A DNA stretch of 64,000 nucleotides from Clostridium tetanomorphum (GTDB taxonomy: Bacteria; Bacillota; Clostridia; Clostridiales; Clostridiaceae), in contig NZ_JAGGKA010000003.1 of NCBI RefSeq assembly GCF_017873215.1, forward strand, positions 186,001-250,000, given 5' to 3'. The position numbers and the translations under genes were made by a program. Shown here piece by piece: positions 35,287-44,925 of this stretch. How positions within the stretch are numbered: the stretch's first letter is position 1; every line of letters starts with the position of its first letter. Below the pieces are notes generated by a model. It saw nothing but the letters and a program-made list of their open reading frames with translations. It searched no databases and was not told the DNA's origin.

Positions 35287-36588
35287 TTACAAGCTGCGTC
35301 CTAACTCATAGGCATCCCATATAGCTGACATGATGTTGTGAACATTATGAGCATCTCCTACCTGATAAACAAGACGAGGTTCATTTTGTAGTTCCTTATA
35401 TAATTTATTTTCTGATTTATATCCAACTGCAGTTACTATTGTGTCTACAGATAGGTTTTCTTCTTTTTCAATACCTTTATCATCAGTACATTTTACTAAA
35501 AGTCCTTCAGATGTAATCTGAGATGCTTTGGTATTTGTCATAACTCTTATCTTATTAAAATTCAATAAGTCCCTTAACATATCGTAGTTAGCAAAGCACA
35601 TATCTTTTCCACCACCACAGATATCTGGTGTAGATTCTACAATAGTTACATCCAAATTCTTTTTATTGAGCCAAAGTGCAAGTTCACATCCAACTAGACC
35701 AGCTCCGATGATTGCAACTTTTTGTCCTGGAATAACTTCACCGTTTAATACATTTACTGCTTGGCATAGAGTCTTTGATTTTGCGGCTTCACTTCCGTCA
35801 TCTGCAAAATTAAGATTAATAGGATTAGACCCTGTAGCAATCACAATTATGTCAGCATCATAGGCTTTAATTTCTTCAATTGTAGCAGTTTTATTCATCT
35901 TAATAGATATAGGAAGTTTATCCAGCTGATGTTCATACCAACAAATAAGAGCATGGTCGTCTTCTTTGAAATCAGGCATTCCTCCTGGGGTAACAACACC
36001 ACCAAGTTTGTCAGACTTCTCCTATAATTCTACTTCATGGCCTCGTATTGCTGCTACACGGGCTGTTTCCATAAGGGAATCGTAACCTTCAGTTATCAAA
36101 ATCTTAGCACCTTGGATACCTTAATCAATATCTTTACCTTTTTCTTTAAATTCTTCTCCAGGAACAGCGCCCTGACGATAGTCTTTAACAAAGCTTTTTA
36201 GACTGTAACGAAGTGAAACAGGGAAATCTTCTCCACAGGCTTTCTTAATACCTTGAACCACTTCATAGGCAAGGCGTAGACGATTCTCTAAGCTTCCACC
36301 ATATTCATCTGTACGATGATTGTAGAAGGAGATGGCAAACTGATCTAGAAGATATCCTTCATGAACAGCATGGATTTCAACTCCATCAAACCCGCTTTTT
36401 TTAGCAATTACAGCAGACTTAACAAAGGAACCAATAAGAGTATGTATCTGCTCAACAGTCATCTCTTCTTGAATTATATTTGGATCCCAACGATTGCTGA
36501 TTCGTAATGGTGCAATAGCATTTTGCATCAAATGAGGTATAGCCGCACGTCCAAATCCTTTATTTAGTATTATTTTACATAATTGCAA
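35287..36588 (-). pseudogene. decayed Old-Yellow-Enzyme/FAD reductase (2-enoate-reductase-like)
   Basis: Pieces of one enzyme of about 650 residues. The 5' piece (36121-36588) is the middle of the FMN barrel: FGRAAIPHLMQNA, FDGVEIHAVHEGYLLDQFA and NHRTDEYGGSLENR. After GKDID a stop occurs, and in the same frame the sequence continues at IQGAKILITEGYDSLM, so roughly 200 residues including the FeS-cluster region are deleted. A second in-frame stop (TAG) interrupts VEL-EKSDKLGGVV. The FAD/NAD domain (35287-35979) then runs to the natural end. The N-terminal 100 or so residues are also missing. Non-functional. Confidence 0.85.
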
Positions 36589-36772
36589 AAGAATAATCGA
36601 ATAAAATATAAACCATAATATACCTAATTATGTATGGGAATTTTTGATTAGGTTTCACTATGAAAATGCTAACTATAAATCTAAAATATTACTTGTTGTG
36701 GTATAATTACATTATGATTAAATCTATTATTTGAAGATTATTACAATGAAAAAAGTTTTTTACATACGATAA

Positions 36773-36877
36773 TTACTTTGTAAGGTTTCAAAGTAAGCAA
36801 GGTTAAATGCAAAAATTATATAGAAAAGAGGTGGATTTTAGTGAGGGTTTAATAATTGTCATATGACTTTCACTAAA
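36773..36877 (+). promoter_or_regulatory. operator-like palindrome and leader hairpin of the PBP gene
   Basis: TTACTTTG-N8-CAAAGTAA (36773-36796) is a perfect 8-bp inverted repeat. Downstream, GAGGTGG (36829-36835) is separated from the ATG at 36886 by a hairpin TTTAGTGA / TCACTAAA (36837-36877). Folding the hairpin would bring the site to about 10 nt from the ATG. A possible TATAAT -10 lies near 36703. Confidence 0.45.
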
Positions 36878-36885
36878 GATAATTT

Positions 36886-38952
36886 ATGTTAAAGGCAAAT
36901 TTTAAAAAAACATTTACTGTATTAATTGCAATAATGATATTAATTTCAGTAACTTTTAGCTTAGGTGGTTGTTCTTTCAAAGGCAAAAATTCTTTAGAAA
37001 CTTTTAATATATATAAAGATTATTGGCAGAAGAAAGATTATAAAAACATGTATGCCATGTTATCTAATGAAGCAAAAGCTAAGATTAGTGAAAAGAATTT
37101 TATAAGCAGATATTCCAACATTTACGATGGTATAGAAGCAAATAATATTTCTATAAATATAGAAGATACAGATAAAAATGCAGAAAAGATCCCTTTTTCT
37201 TTAACTATGACAACTGTAGCTGGAAAGATAAATGTTAAGGACTATGATGCACCTATGATTAAAGAAAAGGTAGATGGTAAAAAAGTTTGGACCGTTAATT
37301 GGAGTGAAAGAATGATATTTCCTCAAATGGAAGCTAAAGATAAGGTTAGAGTGGAAACTATTAAAGCTAAAAGAGGAGAAATTTATGATAGAAATAAATA
37401 TGGTCTTGCTATAAATGATATTGTAGTAACTATTGGAATTAAACCTGTGGATTTTAATTTAAATAAAGATGAGAATATTAAAAAGCTAGCAAAAATTTTG
37501 GATGTAAAACCTTCGGTAATAGAAGATAAATTGAAAGCTAACAGTAACCCTGAATATTTTGTACCTATTGTTAATATATCTGCTGACAAAAAAGATATAA
37601 TTGCAGATGCTAAGCAAATTCGTGGAATAATACATAAGGAATCGGAAGGTAGAGTTTATCAAGGTGGAGAAGCTATAGGACCATTAATAGGTTATGTAGC
37701 TGATATAACAGCAGAAGAACTTAAAAAATTCCAAGGTCAAGGATATAGCTCTACAAGCAAGATAGGGAAAAGAGGATTAGAACAAGTTTATGAAAGTAGA
37801 TTAAGAGCTAAAGATGGGAAATTTATTTATATATCCAAACAAAAGGATGGAAGAGAATCAGAAAAAATACAAATAGCAAAAACAGAACCAAAAGATGGAG
37901 AGAACATAACTCTTTCTATAGATACGGAACTTCAAAAGGAAATATATGAAAGTATGAATGGGGATAAAGGAGCTTCTACAGCTATAAATCCTAAAACTGG
38001 AGAAGTTTTAGCTATGGTAAGTTCGCCGGCATTTGATCCAAATTTATTTACTACCTATGCTCCTGAAAGTATTAAAACACAATGGAAAAAGGATAAAAAT
38101 ATACAATTTGATAATAGATTTAAAGCTTCCTATGTACCAGGCTCTACCTTTAAGTTATTTACTGCAATAGCAGGATTAGAAAAAGGAAGTATAAATCCAT
38201 CAGAAGCCATTAACATACAAGGAAATAAGTGGCAGCCTAATGCTAGTTGGGGAGGATATAAAGTTACAAGGGTGGCAGACCCAGGAAAACCAATAGATCT
38301 AAAGAATGCTTTTATATATTCTGATAATATATATTTTGCACAACAAGCACTTAAAATGGGCAAAGAGTCCTTTATAGAAAAAGCAAAAGCCTTGGGTATA
38401 GGAGAAAAGCTACCTATAGATTACCCAATTGCAAAATCTCAAATTTCTTATGATAATACTATAAAAAATGATATTCAATTAGCAGATAGTGGGTATGGTC
38501 AAGGACAAGTTCTCATGAGTCCTCTACATATAGCTTTAATGTATAGTGCTGTAGCAAACAAAGGTGACATGATGACACCTACTTTTCAGATTCCAGGTGA
38601 TAAGACACCAGCAAAAGTATGGAAGAAAGGTGTTATTTCTGAGGGAAATGCAAATATATTATTGAAAGATCTTACTGAAGTTGTAGAGAATCCATCTGGT
38701 TCAGCACATGGAGTTAAAATAAATGGAGTAAAATTGGCTGGAAAAACAGGTACAGCAGAATTGAAAAAAAGTGTTGAGGATACTACTGGAGAAGAATATG
38801 GATGGCTTGTTGCTATGAATACTGATAATCCTAAGATGGTATTAGCTACTGTTATTGAAGATGTTAAATCAAGAGGTGGAAGTCATCATGTTATACCTAT
38901 GGAAAAGAAAGTATTAGAGTATTATTTTATTCAAAGAGAAAGAAATAAGTAA
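36886..38952 (+). CDS. class B penicillin-binding protein (PBP2a/PBP3-like lipoprotein)
   Basis: 688 residues. A signal peptide with a lipobox-like LGGC (about 26-29) is followed by an NTF2-like MecA_N domain (about 35-150), a dimerisation domain (about 165-330) and the transpeptidase domain. Active-site motifs are STFK (PGSTFKLFTA, about 415-424), SDN (YSDNIYFA) and KTGT (AGKTGTAEL). This layout is that of low-affinity enzymes such as PBP2a and B. subtilis PBP3. It cross-links peptidoglycan and may lower beta-lactam susceptibility. A BlaI/BlaR1-like pair lies 3 kb downstream. Only a distant ribosome binding site is seen. Confidence 0.9.
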   Translation: MLKANFKKTFTVLIAIMILISVTFSLGGCSFKGKNSLETFNIYKDYWQKKDYKNMYAMLSNEAKAKISEKNFISRYSNIYDGIEANNISINIEDTDKNAEKIPFSLTMTTVAGKINVKDYDAPMIKEKVDGKKVWTVNWSERMIFPQMEAKDKVRVETIKAKRGEIYDRNKYGLAINDIVVTIGIKPVDFNLNKDENIKKLAKILDVKPSVIEDKLKANSNPEYFVPIVNISADKKDIIADAKQIRGIIHKESEGRVYQGGEAIGPLIGYVADITAEELKKFQGQGYSSTSKIGKRGLEQVYESRLRAKDGKFIYISKQKDGRESEKIQIAKTEPKDGENITLSIDTELQKEIYESMNGDKGASTAINPKTGEVLAMVSSPAFDPNLFTTYAPESIKTQWKKDKNIQFDNRFKASYVPGSTFKLFTAIAGLEKGSINPSEAINIQGNKWQPNASWGGYKVTRVADPGKPIDLKNAFIYSDNIYFAQQALKMGKESFIEKAKALGIGEKLPIDYPIAKSQISYDNTIKNDIQLADSGYGQGQVLMSPLHIALMYSAVANKGDMMTPTFQIPGDKTPAKVWKKGVISEGNANILLKDLTEVVENPSGSAHGVKINGVKLAGKTGTAELKKSVEDTTGEEYGWLVAMNTDNPKMVLATVIEDVKSRGGSHHVIPMEKKVLEYYFIQRERNK

Positions 38953-38974
38953 AAATAGAAAATAATATTTTTTT

Positions 38975-39066
38975 ACCGTACTGTAAAATGATATGCCTAA
39001 TTTATATAAATAGTTTTTTATATGAACTGTTTATTATAAAAGCAGTATATTAAAAAGCAGTACGGT
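38975..39066. other. inverted repeat with 74-nt loop
   Basis: ACCGTACTG (38975-38983) pairs with CAGTACGGT (39058-39066). Both arms are flanked by T/A runs, and a T-tract follows the right arm. It might terminate the PBP transcript or be a small structured RNA. Nothing else is seen in the 257-bp gap except the tetR promoter. Confidence 0.35.
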
Positions 39067-39136
39067 ATTTTTGTACCATAAATACTATAGCAAGCTTCAC
39101 CCAAATCTAATAATCACTTCAATGCATAAATTTTAC

Positions 39137-39189
39137 TTGACTTCACAATAATAAATAGTATAATTCTTATTACCAGTGGTAATAAGAAT
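39137..39189 (+). promoter_or_regulatory. promoter with perfect TetR operator
   Basis: -35 TTGACT (39137-39142), 16-bp spacer, -10 TATAAT (39159-39164). A perfect 13-bp-arm palindrome, ATTCTTATTACCA-G-TGGTAATAAGAAT, at 39163-39189 overlaps the -10 and start site. TetR binding here would block the tetR-helD operon. Confidence 0.8.
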
Positions 39190-39209
39190 ATTTATGAGGG
39201 GAGATATCA

Positions 39210-39824
39210 ATGAAAAAGGGTATTACAAAGGAACAAATAGTTGAACAAACATTAAGGTTAATAAAGGATAAAGAAAATATAAGAGATGTAAACTTAAGGG
39301 GAATTGCTCGTGAACTAGGGTGCGCTCATACAAATTTATATAATCATTTTGGATGTTTTGATGATTTATTATGGTGTACTCATATAGCAATATTAAAAAA
39401 ATTTTTGGATGGACTTAGTGAAAAGATATCACAAATAGATGATTATAGATTAAAATTACAATGTTTTTTTAGTTGTTTTGTGGAGTTCCCTTTATACAAT
39501 AAAGGGTGGTTTCGTCTTGCATGGTTTGAAATAATACAGGGTGAACGTCCAGAAGATGATAAGATAGCTACAGTAGAAACCGTGAATGCATTTGTAGATA
39601 TAATAGAAAATATTTGGCATAATCTTTATGGCTTTACTCCTAATAAAGAGAAAATTAAATATGTGTTACACAATGTACATTGTTATATACATGGAGAAGT
39701 ATCCATATATATTGCTAAAAGATCATTAATACAGGATGAAATAGATTTTAAAAAATATGTAACTGAGGAAGCAATTAAACTTACAAGACTTCTATTAAAT
39801 GAGGGGGAGGGGTTTTATGAGTAA
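39210..39824 (+). CDS. TetR family regulator of helD
   Basis: 204 residues with a TetR HTH (LRGIARELGCAHTNLYNHFGCFDDLLW, split) and a ligand domain with several aromatic residues and cysteines. Its stop codon overlaps the start of the HelD gene by 8 bp (ATGAGTAA), so they are translationally coupled. A perfect palindrome over its own -10 marks autorepression. The inducer may be an RNA polymerase-targeting drug, by analogy with HelD biology; this is inference. Confidence 0.88.
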   Translation: MKKGITKEQIVEQTLRLIKDKENIRDVNLRGIARELGCAHTNLYNHFGCFDDLLWCTHIAILKKFLDGLSEKISQIDDYRLKLQCFFSCFVEFPLYNKGWFRLAWFEIIQGERPEDDKIATVETVNAFVDIIENIWHNLYGFTPNKEKIKYVLHNVHCYIHGEVSIYIAKRSLIQDEIDFKKYVTEEAIKLTRLLLNEGEGFYE

Positions 39825-42033
39825 TTATGATGAGGAATTAAAAAGTGAAGTTTCTTATCTTGAGAATACAATGTCACTTATAAACAAGAATTTAGATATA
39901 GAGTCAAACAAAGCATCAAAAGCTAAAGAGGAATTAATTTATGTTAGACGGCATATGTGGGAAAATACTGTACATTTTATTGATGATATTGATAGACTAG
40001 CAGACATAAAGCAGAATTTAGCAATTGTTCAAGGGCAAACAACAAGCTATGAAAAAATAGAGAAGAACATAGATAAATATAAGAGAATGCTTAAAAAACC
40101 CTATTTTGCAAGAATTGATTTTTTAGAAAAGGGAAGCTATAAAGAAAAAATATATATAGGCGTTTCTAATCTTTTAGATGAAGAAACCTATGATTTTTAT
40201 GTATATGATTGGAGATCACCTGTTGCTAGCATATTTTACAGATACGAGTTAGGTAATGCAAAATATAACTCACCAGATGGAGAGGTGGAGGGTGAAGTTT
40301 TACTTAAGCGTCAATATGATATCAAGAATGGAAAAATAAATTATTTTTTTGATTCTAGTTTAAATATTATGGATAATACTTTGAAAAGTGTGTTAGCTAA
40401 AAATACATCTTCAAAGATGAAAACTATTGTTGAAACAATACAAAGAGAGCAAGATATAGTAATTCGTGATATTGAAAGTGAACTTTTAATAGTGCAAGGA
40501 GTAGCAGGAAGTGGTAAAACATCTATAGCAATGCATAGGGTAGCGTTTTTAATGTACCAAGGGCTTCTTACAAAGCTTTATGCAAACAATATAGTAATAA
40601 TTTCACCTAATGAGTTATTTAGTAAGTATATTGAAAATGTTCTTCCAGAGCTTGGAGAAGAGAATATTATAAGACTGACATTTGAAAATATATTTTCAGA
40701 AAATTTTAATAATAGGTGTATTAAATCCAAAAATGATACATTAGAAGAAATAATAGTTTGCGAACACAAGAAGAAGAAAAATATTATAAAAAGCAGTTTA
40801 GAATTTAAAACTTCAAAAGAGTTTGTAACAATCCTTAATAGATTTATATGGTATTTTCAACGTAAAATGATAGACTTTAGAGATATTTATTATAATGGAG
40901 AATACATGGCGAATAGACATTTGATAAAAGAATTTTTATTAAATGATAGTATAGATATTCCCATTGAAAAGAGACTTAAAACAATCGAAGTAAGAATATT
41001 AGATAAGATAAAACCAATTAGAAAAGAACGTATAAAAAAGCTAGAGGCCTTTGTAAGTAGATATCCTGAACATCAATTTGAAATAAAATCATTGGCAAGG
41101 TTAATTTCAATAAAGGAAAGTTCTAAATTACTTAAAGAGATTAAAAAGTTTACCCAAATTGATTATATCAATGTATATAAAAGACTATTACAAAATAAAG
41201 ACTTATTTTATAGGCTGGCGCAGGGCATTAGGCTACCAGATAATATTGATGATATATTAAATAATTCAAGTAATAATGAAGATGCTATGTTATATGAAGA
41301 CATATTAGCACTAACATATTTAAAAGTGAAAATTAGCGGATATGACAAGTATAAAGATATCAAACAAGTTGTTGTTGATGAAGCACAAGATTACTACCCT
41401 ATACATTTTGAAATATTAAAGGAAATGTTTAAAAATGCTAGATATACAGTGCTAGGTGATATAAATCAGACTATAGGAAAAGAAGCAGATATCTGCATTT
41501 ATGATGACATTAAAGCAATATTAAATAAATCTAAAAGTACAGTGGTATCTATGCATAAAAGTTTTAGAAATTCCTATGAAATAAATGAATTTAGTAGCAA
41601 ATTTCTTCATGAGAATTTTCAAGTAGAGAGATTTGAAAGACATGAGGAACCACCAGAAATAGTTTCAAAGTTGAGTGTATCTGAACTAGATGAAACTGTA
41701 ATAAATTATATACTAAAATATAAAGAGTATGGATGTGAATTAATTGCAATTATATGTAAAAGCATGAAGCAATCACAAAATCTTTATGAAAGATTAAAAG
41801 ATAGAATAGAAATTAATATTATTACTAACAAAAGTAATGATATTAGTGGAACTAGTATAGTTCCTGTTTATATGGCTAAAGGACTTGAATTTGATGGAGT
41901 TATTGTTTATGGAACTGATGATGAAAACTATAATACAGAGGAGGATAAAAAGCTTTTATATATTGCTTGCACAAGAGCTTTGCATAGATTATCACTAGTT
42001 AATATAGGGGATAAAAGTAGGTTTATAATATAA
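39817..42033 (+). CDS. helD: RNA polymerase recycling motor HelD
   Basis: 738 residues from the ATG at 39817 (GGGGGAGGGG upstream). The N-terminal coiled-coil arm (about 1-110) is followed by a split superfamily 1 helicase: Walker A GVAGSGKTS (about 227-235), Walker B VDEAQDYYP, MHKSFRNSYEI, MAKGLEFDGVIV and LYIACTRALHRL. HelD pries open stalled RNA polymerase and removes nucleic acids; some homologues remove rifamycins. The operon with an autorepressing TetR suggests induced protection of transcription. Confidence 0.9.
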   Translation: MSNYDEELKSEVSYLENTMSLINKNLDIESNKASKAKEELIYVRRHMWENTVHFIDDIDRLADIKQNLAIVQGQTTSYEKIEKNIDKYKRMLKKPYFARIDFLEKGSYKEKIYIGVSNLLDEETYDFYVYDWRSPVASIFYRYELGNAKYNSPDGEVEGEVLLKRQYDIKNGKINYFFDSSLNIMDNTLKSVLAKNTSSKMKTIVETIQREQDIVIRDIESELLIVQGVAGSGKTSIAMHRVAFLMYQGLLTKLYANNIVIISPNELFSKYIENVLPELGEENIIRLTFENIFSENFNNRCIKSKNDTLEEIIVCEHKKKKNIIKSSLEFKTSKEFVTILNRFIWYFQRKMIDFRDIYYNGEYMANRHLIKEFLLNDSIDIPIEKRLKTIEVRILDKIKPIRKERIKKLEAFVSRYPEHQFEIKSLARLISIKESSKLLKEIKKFTQIDYINVYKRLLQNKDLFYRLAQGIRLPDNIDDILNNSSNNEDAMLYEDILALTYLKVKISGYDKYKDIKQVVVDEAQDYYPIHFEILKEMFKNARYTVLGDINQTIGKEADICIYDDIKAILNKSKSTVVSMHKSFRNSYEINEFSSKFLHENFQVERFERHEEPPEIVSKLSVSELDETVINYILKYKEYGCELIAIICKSMKQSQNLYERLKDRIEINIITNKSNDISGTSIVPVYMAKGLEFDGVIVYGTDDENYNTEEDKKLLYIACTRALHRLSLVNIGDKSRFII

Positions 42034-42070
42034 ATCAATTAAGTTACAGCTTTAAAAATGTATCCAAATG

Positions 42071-42127
42071 TTGACAACTTTGGTTTAATGGGATAAACTA
42101 AAGTAAATAGGTTTAATATGTTAAACC
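42071..42127 (+). promoter_or_regulatory. promoter and operator of blaI-blaR1-like genes
   Basis: -35 TTGACA (42071-42076), 17 bp, -10 TAAACT (42094-42099). A palindrome GGTTTAA-TATG-TTAAACC (42110-42127) lies just before the ribosome binding site. A related half-site, GGTTTAAT, is inside the spacer. Likely BlaI-type autorepression. Confidence 0.65.
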
Positions 42128-42140
42128 AAGGAGGGATTTT

Positions 42141-42497
42141 ATGAAGGACTGCAAGATATTTGATGCTGAATTTAAATTTATGGAGATTATATGGGAAAAC
42201 TCACCTATTAAAAGTTCTGATTTAGTAAAATTAGCTTATGAGAGATTAGGTTGGAAAAAATCTACTACTTATACAGTGATACGAAGATTAAAAGAAAGAA
42301 ACATTATATCTAATGAAAATTCAATAGTATCTGCACTTATAGATAGGAAATCAGTTCAATTATCAGAAACGGAGGAATTAATAGATAAGGTATACAATGG
42401 CTCTATTAAAAAGTTCTTTGCAACATTTCTTCAAAAGGATAATTTATCCCAAAAAGATATAAAAGAGCTTAAAGAAATTGTTAATAAATTGAAATAG
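42141..42497 (+). CDS. BlaI/MecI/CopY family repressor
   Basis: 118 residues with the penicillinase-repressor winged helix: EFKFMEIIWENSPIKSSDLVKLAYERLGWKKSTTYTVIRRL, seen in pieces, then the dimerisation tail. BlaI-type repressors are cleaved in response to the sensor protease encoded next. The site for cleavage would lie near the end of the DNA-binding domain. AAGGAGGG is the ribosome binding site. It is co-transcribed with the M56 sensor, 12 bp apart. Confidence 0.88.
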   Translation: MKDCKIFDAEFKFMEIIWENSPIKSSDLVKLAYERLGWKKSTTYTVIRRLKERNIISNENSIVSALIDRKSVQLSETEELIDKVYNGSIKKFFATFLQKDNLSQKDIKELKEIVNKLK

Positions 42498-42509
42498 GGG
42501 ATGACTAGT

Positions 42510-44690
42510 ATGCTAGAAGGTTTATTTAGGGCCATTGTTAGTATGGGTATTAAAGGATCAATAATAGCTTTATTTATAATTGTAATAAGATTTACATTTG
42601 GTAGGAGATTACCTAAAAATTTTTCTTATTATCTTTGGTTTGCTGTTTTAGTTAGATTAATATTTCCCACAAACTTTGTATCTAGATTAAGTTTATTTAA
42701 TTATATACCAGAATCAAATACAGTAATGGACAGGGTTATAATTGGTGAAGTGCAAAGGAAAACAATACCTAACATTACCATCAATAATGCATCATCAACT
42801 ATTACTGACATTGGAAACGCTACTACTTCAGTAAGTTTAATGGAAAAGTTTATATTTGCAGCAGCTATACTATGGATAGTAGGATTGGCATTTTTAATAT
42901 TACATGGACTAATTAAATATTATAAGGCTTCAAAGATATTAGAAATGTCCAATATTTATAATTTTGATATAGAAGAACTTAAAAGAAAGGTAAAGATAAG
43001 GAGAAATATTAATGTTTATACATTGTGTGGCATAGAAAGTCCTATGGTATATAAGTTTTTTAGACCAAGAATTATTATACCAAACTCTATGAAAGATACC
43101 ATACAAAAAGAGGAATCAAAGCATATATTAATCCATGAATTGATACATATTAAAAGGTATGACAATATACTAAAACTAATATGGGTTATAGTAGTAGCTA
43201 TATATTGGTTTAATCCTATAATTTGGTTAGCAGCAAAGTTATTTAATGAAGATATGGAACTTTCCTGTGATGAAAATGTAATGAGAATTTGGGGAAATGA
43301 TATAAGACGGGATTATGCTAATTCACTAATAGATATTGCTGATAAACAGATACATCCTTTAGAACAGAATTTTATAGGTTTTGGAAAAACAAATATAAAG
43401 ACAAGAATTAAAAATATAATGAACTATAGGAAACCAAAGATCTGGTTTACATTATTTTGTATAACATTGATAGGTCTAATAATGATAGTAACTCTAACCA
43501 ATAAAGACATCAAGGGAAAAAATGACTTTACATTTAAAAAAATTGACTTTACATTTAATAATGCCGAGTATGCTGCTAGTCCTTTTAAGTTAAAAAATAT
43601 ATCAATTAAAGATAAAAAAATAATCAATGATATTATGTCTATGATAGAAAATAGTGAAACGGTAAAGGGCAAAACAAAATTAGAAGATATGGAGAAGATG
43701 AATTGTAATGGTAATAAATTAATTTTAACTAAAAAGGATGGAAGTAAAGAAGAGATTTTCTTTTCATTTGACAGCCTTTATGAATTTGGATATGTAGAAA
43801 CAGGAGGAAAGATTAAAAAACCTAAATATGATTTCTTTAGATATATGTGTAATTTAATTGAGTATCAAAAATTTGATACAAATATTGAAAAGCCAGTATT
43901 AGATTTATTTAAAAAATATAATTGGACTGTTGATTATAAAATAAATACTTTAAAAGAAAAGCTTCCAGAGAATTTAAAACATAATGCAGGGGAATATCCA
44001 GTTAAGATATACTGGGCCTATAATAATGAATTGTCTAAGCAAATTGGATTGAATTTTAGGAACTATCTTGGAAAGAATATAACAGCGGAAATTTATATAC
44101 TAAGGGAACCTTTGCCAGAATTTTTGAAACCTCAAAGAAATGCAAGGGGAGTTATTTTAAAGTATAAGGATAAAATAATTGGAGCATATATAGATATGGG
44201 AAGACATTATTCATTTGCTTGTTCTCTTGATAGAAAGTCACTGGAAAATATTACAGAAAAAAATTGGGATCAGTGGATTGAAAATTATATTAATTATGAT
44301 GACGAATTAGAAATAAAGTTATCTAAAATGAAACCAGAGGATATAATCAAGGAACATTATAAAGCATTGGATAAAAATGATACTAAAATGCAGTGGGCAA
44401 CCATTACAAGAAAGACCTTATGCCAGTATTTAACATCTAATATGGATAATCATTATTTATTTAACAAGGAAAAAGATGCTGGTGATACAAATATAAAAAG
44501 TGTAAAGCTATTAGAAGTAAAAAAATTAGATAGTGCTGATAATGACGACAAAACACTAATCTATAAGGCAACAGCTGATTTTAAATACTTTGAATTTATC
44601 ACATCAGATGATGGTGCTGATTTTCATCTTTGTACCATGAAAAAAGAAGCTGAAAAAAGCGGTTGGAGAATAGCTGAAATGGGTAAATAA
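42510..44690 (+). CDS. BlaR1-like M56 metallopeptidase with non-PBP sensor tail
   Basis: 726 residues. Membrane M56 protease with zinc motif HELIHIKRYDN (HExxH) near residue 210 and the downstream ELSCDENV glutamate region. A fourth transmembrane helix (about 308-330) leads to a 400-residue external tail. The tail has no SxxK/KTG penicillin-binding motifs; its last part (PEDIIKEHYKALDKNDTKMQW, split) looks like a DUF4829/NTF2-type domain. It may sense something other than beta-lactam, or act through another receptor. ATG 42510 fits the GGGGATGA site better than 42501. Confidence 0.83.
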   Translation: MLEGLFRAIVSMGIKGSIIALFIIVIRFTFGRRLPKNFSYYLWFAVLVRLIFPTNFVSRLSLFNYIPESNTVMDRVIIGEVQRKTIPNITINNASSTITDIGNATTSVSLMEKFIFAAAILWIVGLAFLILHGLIKYYKASKILEMSNIYNFDIEELKRKVKIRRNINVYTLCGIESPMVYKFFRPRIIIPNSMKDTIQKEESKHILIHELIHIKRYDNILKLIWVIVVAIYWFNPIIWLAAKLFNEDMELSCDENVMRIWGNDIRRDYANSLIDIADKQIHPLEQNFIGFGKTNIKTRIKNIMNYRKPKIWFTLFCITLIGLIMIVTLTNKDIKGKNDFTFKKIDFTFNNAEYAASPFKLKNISIKDKKIINDIMSMIENSETVKGKTKLEDMEKMNCNGNKLILTKKDGSKEEIFFSFDSLYEFGYVETGGKIKKPKYDFFRYMCNLIEYQKFDTNIEKPVLDLFKKYNWTVDYKINTLKEKLPENLKHNAGEYPVKIYWAYNNELSKQIGLNFRNYLGKNITAEIYILREPLPEFLKPQRNARGVILKYKDKIIGAYIDMGRHYSFACSLDRKSLENITEKNWDQWIENYINYDDELEIKLSKMKPEDIIKEHYKALDKNDTKMQWATITRKTLCQYLTSNMDNHYLFNKEKDAGDTNIKSVKLLEVKKLDSADNDDKTLIYKATADFKYFEFITSDDGADFHLCTMKKEAEKSGWRIAEMGK

Positions 44691-44742
44691 TAAGATGTTT
44701 TTAATAAATATTTTTAAAATATTTATAAATTTAATATAAAAT

Positions 44743-44794
44743 AAAGAGTTGTATTCATATAGAAAGTATCTTTATATGAATATGACTCTCTTTT
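44743..44794 (+). terminator. hairpin terminator
   Basis: AAAGAGT..TATTCATAT / ATATGAATA..ACTCTCTTT with T-run, after the M56 gene. Confidence 0.75.
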
Positions 44795-44874
44795 AATATA
44801 TTAATATAAATTCTTTAATTCTAGGAGAATATGTTTCATGTATTTACATCCATATAGATTAATGATAAAATAAA

Positions 44875-44891
44875 ATTGAACGATGTTCGAT
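44875..44891. promoter_or_regulatory. TetR operator candidate
   Basis: ATTGAACGATGTTCGAT contains GAAC-GAT-GTTC, an AcrR-like half-site pair, 35 bp before the tetR start at 44926. Confidence 0.5.
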
Positions 44892-44925
44892 TTTCTTACA
44901 GTGTTAAATGCAGAGGAGGAAAAAT

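Noticed and set aside
35287-36588. Two separate functional genes (230 and 155 codons)
   Set aside because: Both are parts of one reductase in the same frame, with missing segments and stop codons between them.
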